Assembly (NCBI GenBank): GCA_015494815.1
Contig: WGAK01000068.1
Location: 1-22,146 of the forward strand
Length of the DNA stretch: 22,146 bases
Direction of reading: 5' to 3'
Origin: Anaerolineales bacterium
GTDB taxonomy: Bacteria > Chloroflexota > Anaerolineae > Anaerolineales > DRMV01
The notes under the pieces: generated by a model
What the model saw: the letters and a program-made list of their open reading frames with translations, nothing else
Told to the model about the DNA's origin: nothing
The model's database searches: none
Translations under genes and position numbers: made by a program
Part shown: one piece after another, positions 13,634-20,722 of the stretch
Numbering within the stretch: the stretch's first letter is position 1
Layout: every line of letters starts with the position of its first letter

Positions 13634-14926
13634 CTACTCTTCGACCCGCCAGATGCGCGCGCCCAGGGCCCGCAGTTTCTCATCCACCCGCTCGTACCCG
13701 CGCTCGATTTGGCCGATGTTGTCAATCTCGGACCGGCCGTGCGCAGCCAGCGCGGCCAGCACCAGGGACATACCCGCCCGGATGTCGGGGCTGACCAGGC
13801 GCTCGCCCACCAACTGCGCGGGCCCGTTCACGATGCACCGATGCGGGTCGCACAACACGATGCGGGCCCCCATGCTGACCAGTTTGTCGGTGAAGAACAT
13901 GCGGCTGGGGTACATCCAGTCGTGGAACAGCACGGCCCCGCGGGCCTGGGTGGCGACCACGATGGCGATGCTCATCAAATCGGTGGGAAAGCCCGGCCAC
14001 GGCATCACCGTGATTTCGGGCATGGCCTCGCCCAGGTCGGGCTCGATGACCAGGGGCTGCTCGCGCGGCACGACGATGTCGTCCCCCTCTTCCTCCCACA
14101 CCACACCCAGGCGGCCAAACACCAGCCGAATCATGGACAAATAGCGGGTGCCCGCGCGGCGCACCCGAATGCTGCCGCGCGTGACCACGGCCGCGCCGAT
14201 GTAACTCACCACTTCGAGGTAATCGGGGCCAATGGTGAACTCCGCGCCGTGCAGACGCTCGACGCCCTCGATGTGCAAGGTGTTGGAGCCGATGCCCTGA
14301 ATACGCGCGCCCATGCGCACCAACAAGCGGGCCAGTTCCTGCACATGGGGCTCCGAGGCCGCGTTGCGAATCACCGTCGTGCCCCGGGCCAGCACCGCGG
14401 CCATGAGCGCGTTCTCGGTGGCCGTCACCGAGGCCTCGTCCAGCAGGATGTCCGCGCCGCGCAGCCCTTGCGGCGCGCGGAAGGTGAACTGGCGGGCCAG
14501 GCGGTCGTACTCGGCCTGCACGCCCAGCGCGCGCAGGGCCAGCAAGTGCGTGTCCACCCGCCGCCGACCGATGACATCGCCCCCCGGCGGCGGCAGCACC
14601 AGATACCCGGTGCGCGCGCTCATGGGCCCGGCCAGCAAGATGGACGCCCGAATGCGGCGGCACAGGTCGGGGTCCAGGGCCGCGGGGCGCACTTCCCGGG
14701 CCTGGATGCGCCAGTCTCGCGGGCCCACAGGGGTGATGTCCACCCCCAAACTCTCCAGCAGGGCCCGCATGGTGGCGACATCGCGAATCTGGGGCACATT
14801 GTGCAAAATCACCGGTTCGTCGGTCAACAGCGTGGCGGCCAGCAAGGGCAAGGCCGCGTTCTTGTTCCCGGCAGGGGTCACCTCACCGGACAGCGGCACA
14901 CCACCTTCGATGATGAACTTGGGCAC
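13634..14926 (-). CDS. murA: UDP-GlcNAc enolpyruvyl transferase MurA, Asp-type
   Basis: A 430-residue enzyme for the first committed step of peptidoglycan synthesis, transfer of enolpyruvate from PEP to UDP-GlcNAc in the cytoplasm. The family landmarks are present: N21-K22-N23, the P-G-G loop at 114-116, R121, T169-E171 and the F-P-T-D316 motif with the general acid/base Asp. The residue that is Cys115 in E. coli MurA (P-G-G-C) is D117 here (P-G-G-D-V-I-G-R-R). Such natural Asp variants (Mycobacterium, Chlamydia) stay active and are insensitive to fosfomycin, which alkylates that Cys. Start is GTG at 14926, with AAAAGGAG (14933-14940) placed 6 bases upstream. The epimerase stop is 30 bases ahead. 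A MurA-like paralogue with another substrate is possible but less likely given murJ nearby. Confidence 0.94.
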   Translation of the reverse strand: MPKFIIEGGVPLSGEVTPAGNKNAALPLLAATLLTDEPVILHNVPQIRDVATMRALLESLGVDITPVGPRDWRIQAREVRPAALDPDLCRRIRASILLAGPMSARTGYLVLPPPGGDVIGRRRVDTHLLALRALGVQAEYDRLARQFTFRAPQGLRGADILLDEASVTATENALMAAVLARGTTVIRNAASEPHVQELARLLVRMGARIQGIGSNTLHIEGVERLHGAEFTIGPDYLEVVSYIGAAVVTRGSIRVRRAGTRYLSMIRLVFGRLGVVWEEEGDDIVVPREQPLVIEPDLGEAMPEITVMPWPGFPTDLMSIAIVVATQARGAVLFHDWMYPSRMFFTDKLVSMGARIVLCDPHRCIVNGPAQLVGERLVSPDIRAGMSLVLAALAAHGRSEIDNIGQIERGYERVDEKLRALGARIWRVEE

Positions 14927-14956
14927 CGTGGTCTCCTTTTCGTGGGGGATGGGGCC

Positions 14957-15931
14957 TTACGGCCCGGTATCCAGGTCTTGGGCCCAGGCGCGCTCGGTCC
15001 GATACCAGGCCACCAACCGGCGCACGCCTTCGTCCAAATCCACCTGCGGGCGCCAGCCCAACAGGCGGGCCGCCTTGGTGATGGAGGCCCAGGTGTGGGG
15101 CATGTCGGCCGGATGGCGGTCGGCGTATTCCAGCCGCGCGGGGCGGCCGCAATGGCGCTCGATGAGATGCACCAGGTCCATCAGCGGCCGCGGGCGGTCG
15201 TTGCCCAGGTTGACGATGGCATACCCCAACGGGCGCAGCGCGGCCACCGTGCCGCGAGCGATGTCGTCCACATAAGTGAAATCTCGCTGCTGGCTGCCAT
15301 CGCCGAAGATGCGTACCGGCCGCCCTTCGCAAATCCACTGGGTGAAGCGCAGAGGGCTCATGTCGGGCCGACCGGCCGGGCCATAGACGGTGAAATAGCG
15401 CAACACGGTCACATCCAGGCCGTGCAGCGCGTGGTAGGTGTAGGCCAACACCTCCGCGGCCTTCTTGCTGGCCGCGTAGGGCGAAAGGGGCCGGTCCGTG
15501 GGCATGTCCTCGCGGAAAGGCGGCGTCAGGCCCGCGTACACGCTGGAAGTCGAGGCCAACACCACCTTGGGAACGCCCAACTCGCGGGCCAGTTCCAGGA
15601 TGTTCAGCGTGCCGACCACGTTGGTGCGGTAGTAGGCCCACGGGTCGTCCACGCTGGCGCGCACCCCGGCCCGGGCGGCCAAGTGCACGATGCCGTCGTA
15701 AGGGCCGTGCCGCCGCACGGGCTCCAGCGCGCCTCGCTCCGCCACATCCAGGCGCCAGAAACGGAAACCCGCGCGGGCCTGCAACCGACGCAGGCGATAT
15801 GCCTTGAGACGCACATCGTACGCGGCGTTCAGGTTGTCCACGCCCGTGACCTGATGGCCCTGGTCGAGCAACAGAGCGGCGGTGCGGGCGGCGATGAACC
15901 CGGCCACCCCGGTCACCAGATAATGGGCCAT
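14957..15931 (-). CDS. NAD-dependent nucleotide-sugar epimerase (GalE/UDP-glucuronate 4-epimerase type)
   Basis: A 324-residue extended short-chain dehydrogenase. The Rossmann motif is G8-x-x-G11-F-I-A14, with D32-N-L-N next. The segment D39-V-R-L-K-A-Y-R-L resembles UDP-glucuronate 4-epimerases. The catalytic set is S128/S130 with Y152-x-x-x-K156. H-L-A-A-R-A-G-V-R (83-91), R-Y-F-T-V-Y-G-P and the Q-R-D-F-T-Y-V-D-D-I motif match the same branch. It probably supplies a 4-epimerised UDP-sugar for surface polysaccharide. Exact substrate cannot be fixed, and a dTDP-glucose 4,6-dehydratase is unlikely because the usual T-D-E motif is absent. The ATG at 15931 is preceded by GAGAGGTG. Gap to the upstream uracil-DNA glycosylase gene is 10 bases. 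Confidence 0.9.
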   Translation of the reverse strand: MAHYLVTGVAGFIAARTAALLLDQGHQVTGVDNLNAAYDVRLKAYRLRRLQARAGFRFWRLDVAERGALEPVRRHGPYDGIVHLAARAGVRASVDDPWAYYRTNVVGTLNILELARELGVPKVVLASTSSVYAGLTPPFREDMPTDRPLSPYAASKKAAEVLAYTYHALHGLDVTVLRYFTVYGPAGRPDMSPLRFTQWICEGRPVRIFGDGSQQRDFTYVDDIARGTVAALRPLGYAIVNLGNDRPRPLMDLVHLIERHCGRPARLEYADRHPADMPHTWASITKAARLLGWRPQVDLDEGVRRLVAWYRTERAWAQDLDTGP

Positions 15932-15941
15932 GATGCACCTC

Positions 15942-16529
15942 TCAGCGGGCCGCGGTCGCCGGCGGCGTGCCCAGCACCTGGGCCACCAGCGGCGCCACGG
16001 CCGCGAAGTCGGCTTCCAACACGGTTTTCAGGGCCGGGCGATAGAGCGCGGCCGCGGGGTGATACATGGGCACCAGCCAGCGCCGACCGCGGCGCACGGG
16101 CTTGCCATGCCACTCGCCAATGCGCGCGCCCGGCAAGAACAGTCCCAGCGCGAAACGGCCCAGCAGGATGAGCAGCCCGGGGTCGAGCAGCGTGATTTGG
16201 GCCTGCAAATACGGCCGACAGGCCGCGATTTCCGCGGGCCGCGGGTCCCGATTCTTGGGCGGGCGACACTTGACGATGTTGGTGATGAACACCTGCTCGC
16301 GGCGCAACCCGGCCCGGGCCAGCAGCGCGTCCAGGGTCTTGCCCGCTGCGCCTACGAAGGGCCGGCCGGTGCGGTCTTCGTGGTAGCCCGGGGCCTCGCC
16401 GATGAGCATGACCCGCGCGTCGGCAGGGCCCTCGCCGGGCACGGCCTGGGTGCGGGTGCGGTGCAGGTCGCACGCCCGGCAGGAACGCACCGCGGCGGCA
16501 ATGGCATCCAGCGAAGGCCAGGTGGTCAT
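15942..16529 (-). CDS. Family 4 uracil-DNA glycosylase (Fe-S type)
   Basis: A 195-residue DNA repair enzyme that removes uracil from DNA after cytosine deamination. The four cluster-binding cysteines C17, C20, C88 and C104 follow the family 4 pattern (C-x2-C ... K-C-R-P-P ... C). The catalytic motif G-E-A-P-G lies at 44-48; its Glu distinguishes family 4 from the G-L-A-P-A form of family 5. The second motif M-Y-H157-P-A-A lies near the C-terminus. The ATG at 16529 has GGAGG (16538-16542) 8 bases upstream and overlaps the rimI stop in an ATGA tetranucleotide, so the two are translationally coupled. A longer in-frame reading to 16934 lies inside rimI and is rejected. This enzyme type is common in thermophiles and in GC-rich bacteria. 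Confidence 0.95.
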   Translation of the reverse strand: MTTWPSLDAIAAAVRSCRACDLHRTRTQAVPGEGPADARVMLIGEAPGYHEDRTGRPFVGAAGKTLDALLARAGLRREQVFITNIVKCRPPKNRDPRPAEIAACRPYLQAQITLLDPGLLILLGRFALGLFLPGARIGEWHGKPVRRGRRWLVPMYHPAAALYRPALKTVLEADFAAVAPLVAQVLGTPPATAAR

Positions 16530-17059
16530 GGCGACGGCCTCCACAGCGGGCCACACGGTCGGCGCATGATGAGCGCGTCCACCCGGCCGTGGCGCGTGGT
16601 GTAATACCCGCGCCGACGCCCCACCTCGACGAAGCCCAGGGCACGGTACAGGTGCAGGGCGGGCTGGTTGTCCGCGCGCACCTCCAGCAGCACCACGCGC
16701 GCGTCGGCGCGGGTGCAGGCCCAGGCCAGCGCGTGCTCCAAGAGAGCGCGGCCGATGCCCTGGCGTTGCCACGCGGGATGCACGGCCAGGGTGGCGATTT
16801 CGGCCTCGGGCGGCAGCACCCACAGCACCACCACGCCCACCACCTGGCCCGAGCCGCGCGTGTCCGCGGCCACGGCCACCCAGCCGCGGCTGTCGTCCGC
16901 GGCCACCTCGTGCGCGAAGTGCGTTTCGGACCACGGCATGTCGAACACGGCCCGGCTCAGCGCGGCCACGGCCGGCACATCCGCGGGCTGCCAGGGGCGC
17001 AAGCGCCAGGCCGTGACCTGCCGCGCCTCAGACGGGGATGGGGGTTTGGGTGGCCACAT
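16526..17059 (-). CDS. rimI: Ribosomal protein S18-alanine N-acetyltransferase-like GNAT (RimI)
   Basis: A GNAT acetyltransferase of about 177 residues. The domain begins W-R-L-R-P-W-Q-P-A-D and has F-D-M-P-W-S, a RimI hallmark. The acetyl-CoA loop Q-R-Q-G-I-G-R-A-L-L and the strand V-L-L-E-V-R-A-D-N-Q-P-A-L-H-L-Y-R-A-L-G-F-V-E-V-G-R-R-x-x-Y-Y follow, matching RimI closely. It should acetylate the N-terminus of S18 or other proteins. Start is uncertain: ATG 17059 is the nearest upstream start to the domain but overlaps tsaB by 32 bases and lacks a good ribosome site; 17092 is an alternative. Its TGA overlaps the next ATG as ATGA. The tsaE-tsaB-rimI order is a very common bacterial cluster, which supports the call. 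Confidence 0.88.
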   Translation of the reverse strand: MWPPKPPSPSEARQVTAWRLRPWQPADVPAVAALSRAVFDMPWSETHFAHEVAADDSRGWVAVAADTRGSGQVVGVVVLWVLPPEAEIATLAVHPAWQRQGIGRALLEHALAWACTRADARVVLLEVRADNQPALHLYRALGFVEVGRRRGYYTTRHGRVDALIMRRPCGPLWRPSP

Positions 17060-17690
17060 AGAACGGCACCAGAGTCGCAGGGTCGTCCACATGCCCGCGC
17101 TGCCAGGCCTGCCAGGCCAACTCGGCCAGCACCCCGGCGCGGCGGGCGCATTGGGCCGGGCTGCCCAGCCGAATGTGCGGATTGCGGGCCAGGGTCGCGC
17201 GCTCGTCCGCGGAAAATTCGCCGCACACCCGGGTGGGCTCGTGGATGCGCTGGGCCAGCAGTTCCGCGCTGACCAGTTCGGGGCGACTTTCGACCCGCCA
17301 CTGGCCGCCGCGGGTACGATACCAGGCCGCGGCCAGCCGTCCCCGGCCGATGGGCACCGCGGTCACCAAAGGCACCCCGCTCTCGGGCGGCAACGCGGCC
17401 GCGACCACATCTAAGGTGAACACGCCCACCACGGGCACCTGCCAGGCCAGGGCCAGGCCCTTGACCAGCGCCATACCCGCCCGCAGGCCGCTGAACGCGC
17501 CCGGCCCCGTGGCGACCCCCAAGGCTTGCGGACGCTCGATTTGCGCCCAGGCCAGGGCCCGCCGTACCATCGGCGCCAGGTCTTGCGTATGACGCCGAGG
17601 CGCGGGCCACAGCACCTCGACCACCACCCGCGCGCCGTCGTACAGCGCCAGGCCGGTTTGAAACGACGAAGTATCCACCGCGAGCAGCAT
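17028..17690 (-). CDS. tsaB: tRNA t6A modification protein TsaB
   Basis: A 220-residue member of the ASKHA fold. With TsaD and TsaE it transfers threonylcarbamoyl to A37 of ANN-decoding tRNAs. The N-terminus M-L-L-A-V-D-T-S is the usual TsaB opening. R-R-H-T-Q-D-L-A-P-M (about 32-41) and G-V-A-T-G-P-G-A-F-S-G-L-R-A-G (about 57-71) are the family's conserved blocks. The C-terminal half is divergent, as is normal for TsaB. The ATG at 17690 is chosen because translation then begins exactly at the conserved strand and a GGAG lies 8 bases upstream. A longer in-frame start at 17753 would run into tsaE. It is 4 bases from the tsaE stop. tsaD is not in the window. Confidence 0.92.
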   Translation of the reverse strand: MLLAVDTSSFQTGLALYDGARVVVEVLWPAPRRHTQDLAPMVRRALAWAQIERPQALGVATGPGAFSGLRAGMALVKGLALAWQVPVVGVFTLDVVAAALPPESGVPLVTAVPIGRGRLAAAWYRTRGGQWRVESRPELVSAELLAQRIHEPTRVCGEFSADERATLARNPHIRLGSPAQCARRAGVLAELAWQAWQRGHVDDPATLVPFYVATQTPIPV

Positions 17691-17694
17691 GATG

Positions 17695-18189
17695 TCAACT
17701 CCCCAGCAGGTCGTGGCGCAGACGCTGCACCAACGCATTGGCCCGCGGGCCACGGCCTTGAAAAAGCAAGCGCCGCTTCCACTCGTCTATCCAGTCCAGA
17801 TGCACTTCCAACCGGTCCTCGGGCAAGAGGTCCGCGATGCGGTCGGCCCATTCGACCAGCAGCGGGCCCTGGTCCCACAACGCGGGCAGGTCCAGTTCCC
17901 AGGCCTCGTGCAGACTACCCAGGCGATAGGCGTCCATGTGGAAGAGCGGCTGGCCCTGGGCCCGCCGGTACACATTCACCAAAATGAAAGTCGGGCTGGT
18001 GACGGGGTCCAACGCGCCCCAGCCCTGGGCCACCCCTTGCACCAGGGTGGTCTTGCCGCTGCCCAGGTCGCCCACCAGCGCGACCACATGGCCGGGCTCC
18101 AGGTGCGCGCCTAAGCGCATCCCCACGCGGCGGGTTTGCTGGGGGGAATTGCTGATGAATTCGAAGGCATGGGCGCGCAAGATGGGCAC
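17695..18189 (-). CDS. tsaE: tRNA t6A ATPase TsaE
   Basis: A 164-residue P-loop ATPase needed for turnover of the TsaBDE complex. Walker A is G40-D-L-G-S-G-K-T-T. Then come V-T-S-P-T-F (63-68), the family-specific switch motif, H-M-D-A-Y-R-L (84-90), and the W-A-D-R segment with the E-W pair. All are TsaE signatures. The GTG at 18189 is chosen because GGAGG (18195-18199) sits 5 bases upstream and the reading gives a typical TsaE length. In the same frame an open stretch continues far upstream through the glycosyltransferase and psuG genes but is only a shadow there. Extended -10 sequence lies 35 bases ahead, so a transcript may begin here. Confidence 0.94.
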   Translation of the reverse strand: MPILRAHAFEFISNSPQQTRRVGMRLGAHLEPGHVVALVGDLGSGKTTLVQGVAQGWGALDPVTSPTFILVNVYRRAQGQPLFHMDAYRLGSLHEAWELDLPALWDQGPLLVEWADRIADLLPEDRLEVHLDWIDEWKRRLLFQGRGPRANALVQRLRHDLLGS

Positions 18190-18223
18190 GGGTTCCTCCG
18201 CGGGCGACCAGGCACCGCGGTCA

Positions 18224-18232
18224 AGTATACCA
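18224..18232 (-). promoter_or_regulatory. Candidate extended -10 promoter of tsaE
   Basis: On the minus strand TGG joins TATACT (18224-18229), about 35 bases before the GTG start. A TTGACG at 18238-18243 is only 8 bases away and contains the upstream gene's TGA stop, so it is not a proper -35. Confidence 0.45.
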
Positions 18233-18239
18233 GGGCCCG

Positions 18240-19214
18240 TCAACCGCCGCGGTGGTAGAGGCGGAAAATGCGATGGTACACGGCCAGCAAGACCTTGCGC
18301 ACCGGCGGCCAGTGGGCCCAACGCGGCCCGGGGGCCGCCGCGGCCGACCGGGATGCGGCAGGTGTTTGGCCCAAGAAGGCGCGCGCGTCCGGCGGCAGGG
18401 TGTTGCCCATGTGGTCCACCCACGGCTCGGGCGTCATCAGGCGCAAATAGCCCCGCTGGTTGAGGGCCCGGTCCAGATTGCGCACATCCGAGCCCATGGG
18501 GCGGGTGTAGTCCAGCGGCAACACGGTCTGCAGCACCCGTTTGTAGGCCACGAATTGCCAGTGCGACGCGCCCGCGAGGGCCGTGACCCCGCGATAGGTG
18601 ATGCGCAGGAAACGCGCCTGCTCGTAGGCGGCGCGCACCTGCGCTTCGGGCTGGCCCAGGCCCACATTGAAGTCCCGAAAGACCTCCCACGGCACGAAGC
18701 GCCCCCACTCCGCGTGGGCTTCGGGGTCTTGCTCGGCCCAGGCCCGGGTGGCGCTCCACAGGCTGGGCTCGGCCGCGAAGGGCCGCGCGGTGACCATCCC
18801 TACCCGGGGGAAGGTCTCGAGGATGCGCAGCGCGGCGGGCAACCAGCCCGGCCGGAAGAACACATCCCCATCGGCATAGGCGATAATCTCGCCGGGCGCG
18901 GCCTGGAACGCGATGTTCCACGCGCCCACTACCCCCATGTTGCGCTGCGAGAGGATGAGATATTGGATGCGGCCGGCGCGCTGGGCCTGGCGCAGATAGG
19001 CGCGCATCTCGGGCCCGCTGGCGTTGTCGAAGACCAGCACATCCAGGTCTTCGGCCGTGTGCTGCCACAGGCTTTCGAGGGTAGCCCGAAAGACCTCCAG
19101 GCTCTGGGCGTAATAGCCGCTCAGGTAGGGCACATAGGTGAGCAGCACCGCGGTGATGCGCCGCGGCTTGGGGGCCTGGGTGAGGGATTTGGCCGGATTT
19201 TGTCCCACGCGCAT
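18240..19214 (-). CDS. Glycosyltransferase family 2 protein
   Basis: A 324-residue soluble GT-A glycosyltransferase. The nucleotide-binding strand I-T-A-V-L-L-T-Y (20-27) is followed by V-F-D-N-A-S (61-66), by N-x-G-V-V-G-A-W-N (92-100) and by the metal-binding D115-G-D117 in Y-A-D-G-D-V-F-F-R-P-G-W. A basic, amphipathic C-terminal end (K-V-L-L-A-V-Y-H-R-I-F-R-L) might associate with the membrane, but no clear membrane helix is present. Family 2 members act on many acceptors, so the substrate cannot be named. The nucleotide-sugar epimerase and murein genes further down hint at envelope glycan. It starts 6 bases after the psuG stop; the ATG at 19214 is preceded by GTGAGG. Confidence 0.88.
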   Translation of the reverse strand: MRVGQNPAKSLTQAPKPRRITAVLLTYVPYLSGYYAQSLEVFRATLESLWQHTAEDLDVLVFDNASGPEMRAYLRQAQRAGRIQYLILSQRNMGVVGAWNIAFQAAPGEIIAYADGDVFFRPGWLPAALRILETFPRVGMVTARPFAAEPSLWSATRAWAEQDPEAHAEWGRFVPWEVFRDFNVGLGQPEAQVRAAYEQARFLRITYRGVTALAGASHWQFVAYKRVLQTVLPLDYTRPMGSDVRNLDRALNQRGYLRLMTPEPWVDHMGNTLPPDARAFLGQTPAASRSAAAAPGPRWAHWPPVRKVLLAVYHRIFRLYHRGG

Positions 19215-19220
19215 GGCGCC

Positions 19221-20294
19221 TCACCCGCAACCGGTGTGCGCGAGGTCCACCCAGGCCCGAGCCACCTGCGCGGCCACGCGCGCGTTGTTGCGCAGCAGGG
19301 CCAGGTTGGCCTGCAGCGTGCGCTCGTCGCTCAACGCGCTCAGGCGCTCCAGCAAGTAAGGGGTCACGGCCGCGCCGCGAATTTGCTCGGCCAGGGGTTT
19401 GCCCCGGTTGTGCTCTTGCAGTTCGGCCAGCGCGTGCTCGATGAGTTGGCGCACATAGGCATACGACAGGGCCTGCGACGGGGGCGGCGGCACGACCAGC
19501 AGCACGGCCGAGGGGCGGCCGATGGCCCAATGGGCCCGGGCCAGGCAGGCAGCCTGCTGGGGCGAGTCCACCTGATGCCGCACGGGCCAGGGGCTGTCGG
19601 GGCTGTAAAAGGCCGGAAAGACCGCGGTGCGATAGCCCACCACGGGCACGCCCCAGGTCTCCAGGTATTCCAGGGTGGCGTCCAGGTTCAGGATGGCCTT
19701 GGCCCCCGCGCACACGGTCATCACCGGCGAGAAGGCCAGTTGGGGCAGGTCGGCCGAGATGTCGTAGGGCGGGTCGTGATGCACGCCGCCGATGCCGCCG
19801 GTGGCGAAAAAGCGGATGCCCACCAGGGCGGCGATGGCCAGCGTGGCGGCCACCGTGGTGCCGCCAAAGGCCGGGGGCGGGTCGCGGCGGGCCAGCAAGG
19901 GGCCCAGGTCGCGCACGCTGACTTTGTACAGGGCGTAGTCGGACCGCGTGCTCCAACGCCAGCCGGCCCGGCCGCCTAAGCGCCGGCGCTGCGCCTCGTC
20001 CGCGGCCATGCGGGCCAGTTCCTGGATGCGCGCGCCGTCCAGGCCCACCACCATGCGGCCTTCCCACAGGGCGATGGTGGCCGGGATGGCCCCGGCCGCC
20101 CGCACCTCGCGTTCCATTTCCAGTGCCACGCGGCCGTTGTAAGGCGCGGGCAAGCCGTGGGTGATGACCGCGCTTTCCAAGGCCACCACCGGGTGCCCGT
20201 GCTCCAGCGCGTGCTCCACCTCAGGGGACACCTCGACCAGGCTCTCCCCCTCATGCTCGCGGTCTCGGAAAAGCGTCGGCCATTGGGGGGGCAT
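19221..20294 (-). CDS. psuG: Pseudouridine-5'-phosphate glycosidase
   Basis: A 357-residue enzyme that cleaves pseudouridine 5'-phosphate to uracil and ribose 5-phosphate, an RNA-modification salvage step. Landmarks are V-A-L-E-S-A-V-I-T-H-G-L-P near the N-terminus (catalytic Glu), F-A-T-G-G-I-G-G-V-H-H, D-I-S-A-D-L, V-C-A-G-A-K-A-I-L-N-L-D (the Schiff-base Lys), and T-P-Y-L-L ... N-L-A-L-L-R-N-N-A at the C-terminus. It is longer than the usual 300-315 residues: about 18 extra residues precede the normal start and a loop region is expanded. The ATG at 20294 lies 11 bases after the cupin stop with GAGG nearby; a GTG about 20 codons further in would also fit the family. The kinase PsuK that normally makes its substrate is not in the window. 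Confidence 0.92.
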   Translation of the reverse strand: MPPQWPTLFRDREHEGESLVEVSPEVEHALEHGHPVVALESAVITHGLPAPYNGRVALEMEREVRAAGAIPATIALWEGRMVVGLDGARIQELARMAADEAQRRRLGGRAGWRWSTRSDYALYKVSVRDLGPLLARRDPPPAFGGTTVAATLAIAALVGIRFFATGGIGGVHHDPPYDISADLPQLAFSPVMTVCAGAKAILNLDATLEYLETWGVPVVGYRTAVFPAFYSPDSPWPVRHQVDSPQQAACLARAHWAIGRPSAVLLVVPPPPSQALSYAYVRQLIEHALAELQEHNRGKPLAEQIRGAAVTPYLLERLSALSDERTLQANLALLRNNARVAAQVARAWVDLAHTGCG

Positions 20295-20305
20295 GGCGGC
20301 CTGCC

Positions 20306-20674
20306 TCAAGCCGGTTCCGCGGGGTCGAGGATGACAATCTCGTCGGGCTGGTTGGGCACCGCGCACAGGAAGACGAAGTCCTCGCTGCCGATGTTGCGGT
20401 ACCAGTGGGCCGCGCCCGCGGGGATGAAGACCACATCCCCGGCCTGGACTTCGTAGACCCGGTCGTCAATGGCAATGCGGGCCCGGCCCTGAAGCACGTA
20501 CTGCTCGTGTTCCACGCGGTTGGTGTGTTTGGGCATCCACCCGCCGGGGCGGATGGTGAAACGCCGCAGCGCGAAATGGGGCCCTTCGTCGGGGCCGATG
20601 AGCACTTGCATGGTCACGCCCTCACCGGCTTGCACCGGCTGCACGGGGACTTGGGCCGCAGGTTTGACCGGCAT
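20306..20674 (-). CDS. Cupin domain protein
   Basis: A 122-residue single-cupin protein. Motif 1 reads G-W-M-P-K-H50-T-N-R-V-E-H56-E-Q-Y-V-L-Q-G; where many cupins have H-x-H, this one has H-T-N, so the metal ligands are probably H50, E55/H56 and H90. Motif 2 is G-D-V-V-F-I-P-A-G-A-A-H90-W-Y-R-N. Small cupins of this kind bind a metal and serve as isomerases, dioxygenases or sensors; the substrate cannot be told. The ATG at 20674 is chosen for GGAGG (20680-20684) 5 bases upstream; the in-frame extension to 20716 would run into the -10 box. It is directly followed by psuG (11-base gap), so a link to nucleoside or sugar-phosphate metabolism is possible. Confidence 0.87.
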   Translation of the reverse strand: MPVKPAAQVPVQPVQAGEGVTMQVLIGPDEGPHFALRRFTIRPGGWMPKHTNRVEHEQYVLQGRARIAIDDRVYEVQAGDVVFIPAGAAHWYRNIGSEDFVFLCAVPNQPDEIVILDPAEPA

Positions 20675-20706
20675 GCTGACCTCCACCAGAGATGGGATGC
20701 CTCTGG

Positions 20707-20715
20707 ATTGTACCA
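20707..20715 (-). promoter_or_regulatory. Candidate extended -10 promoter of the cupin-psuG block
   Basis: On the minus strand TGG joins TACAAT (20707-20712), between the M1 peptidase stop and the cupin ATG; the implied leader is about 25 bases. TTGACG at 20721-20726 is only 8 bases away and includes the peptidase stop codon. Confidence 0.4.
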
Positions 20716-20722
20716 TTGGGCG

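Noticed and set aside
13709..16171. An 820-codon plus-strand open frame opposite murA, the epimerase and the uracil-DNA glycosylase
   Set aside because: Antisense shadow with low-complexity His/Gln/Gly/Arg composition and no recognisable motif; the minus-strand genes are unambiguous.
18224..18243. TTGACG-N8-TATACT arrangement before tsaE, repeated as TTGACG-N8-TACAAT before the cupin
   Set aside because: The 8-base spacer is far too short for a normal promoter, and in both cases the TTGA holds the TGA stop of the upstream gene; the likeness is probably chance.
18252..19979. A 575-codon plus-strand frame opposite the family 2 glycosyltransferase and psuG
   Set aside because: Antisense shadow; both minus-strand genes carry clear family motifs.
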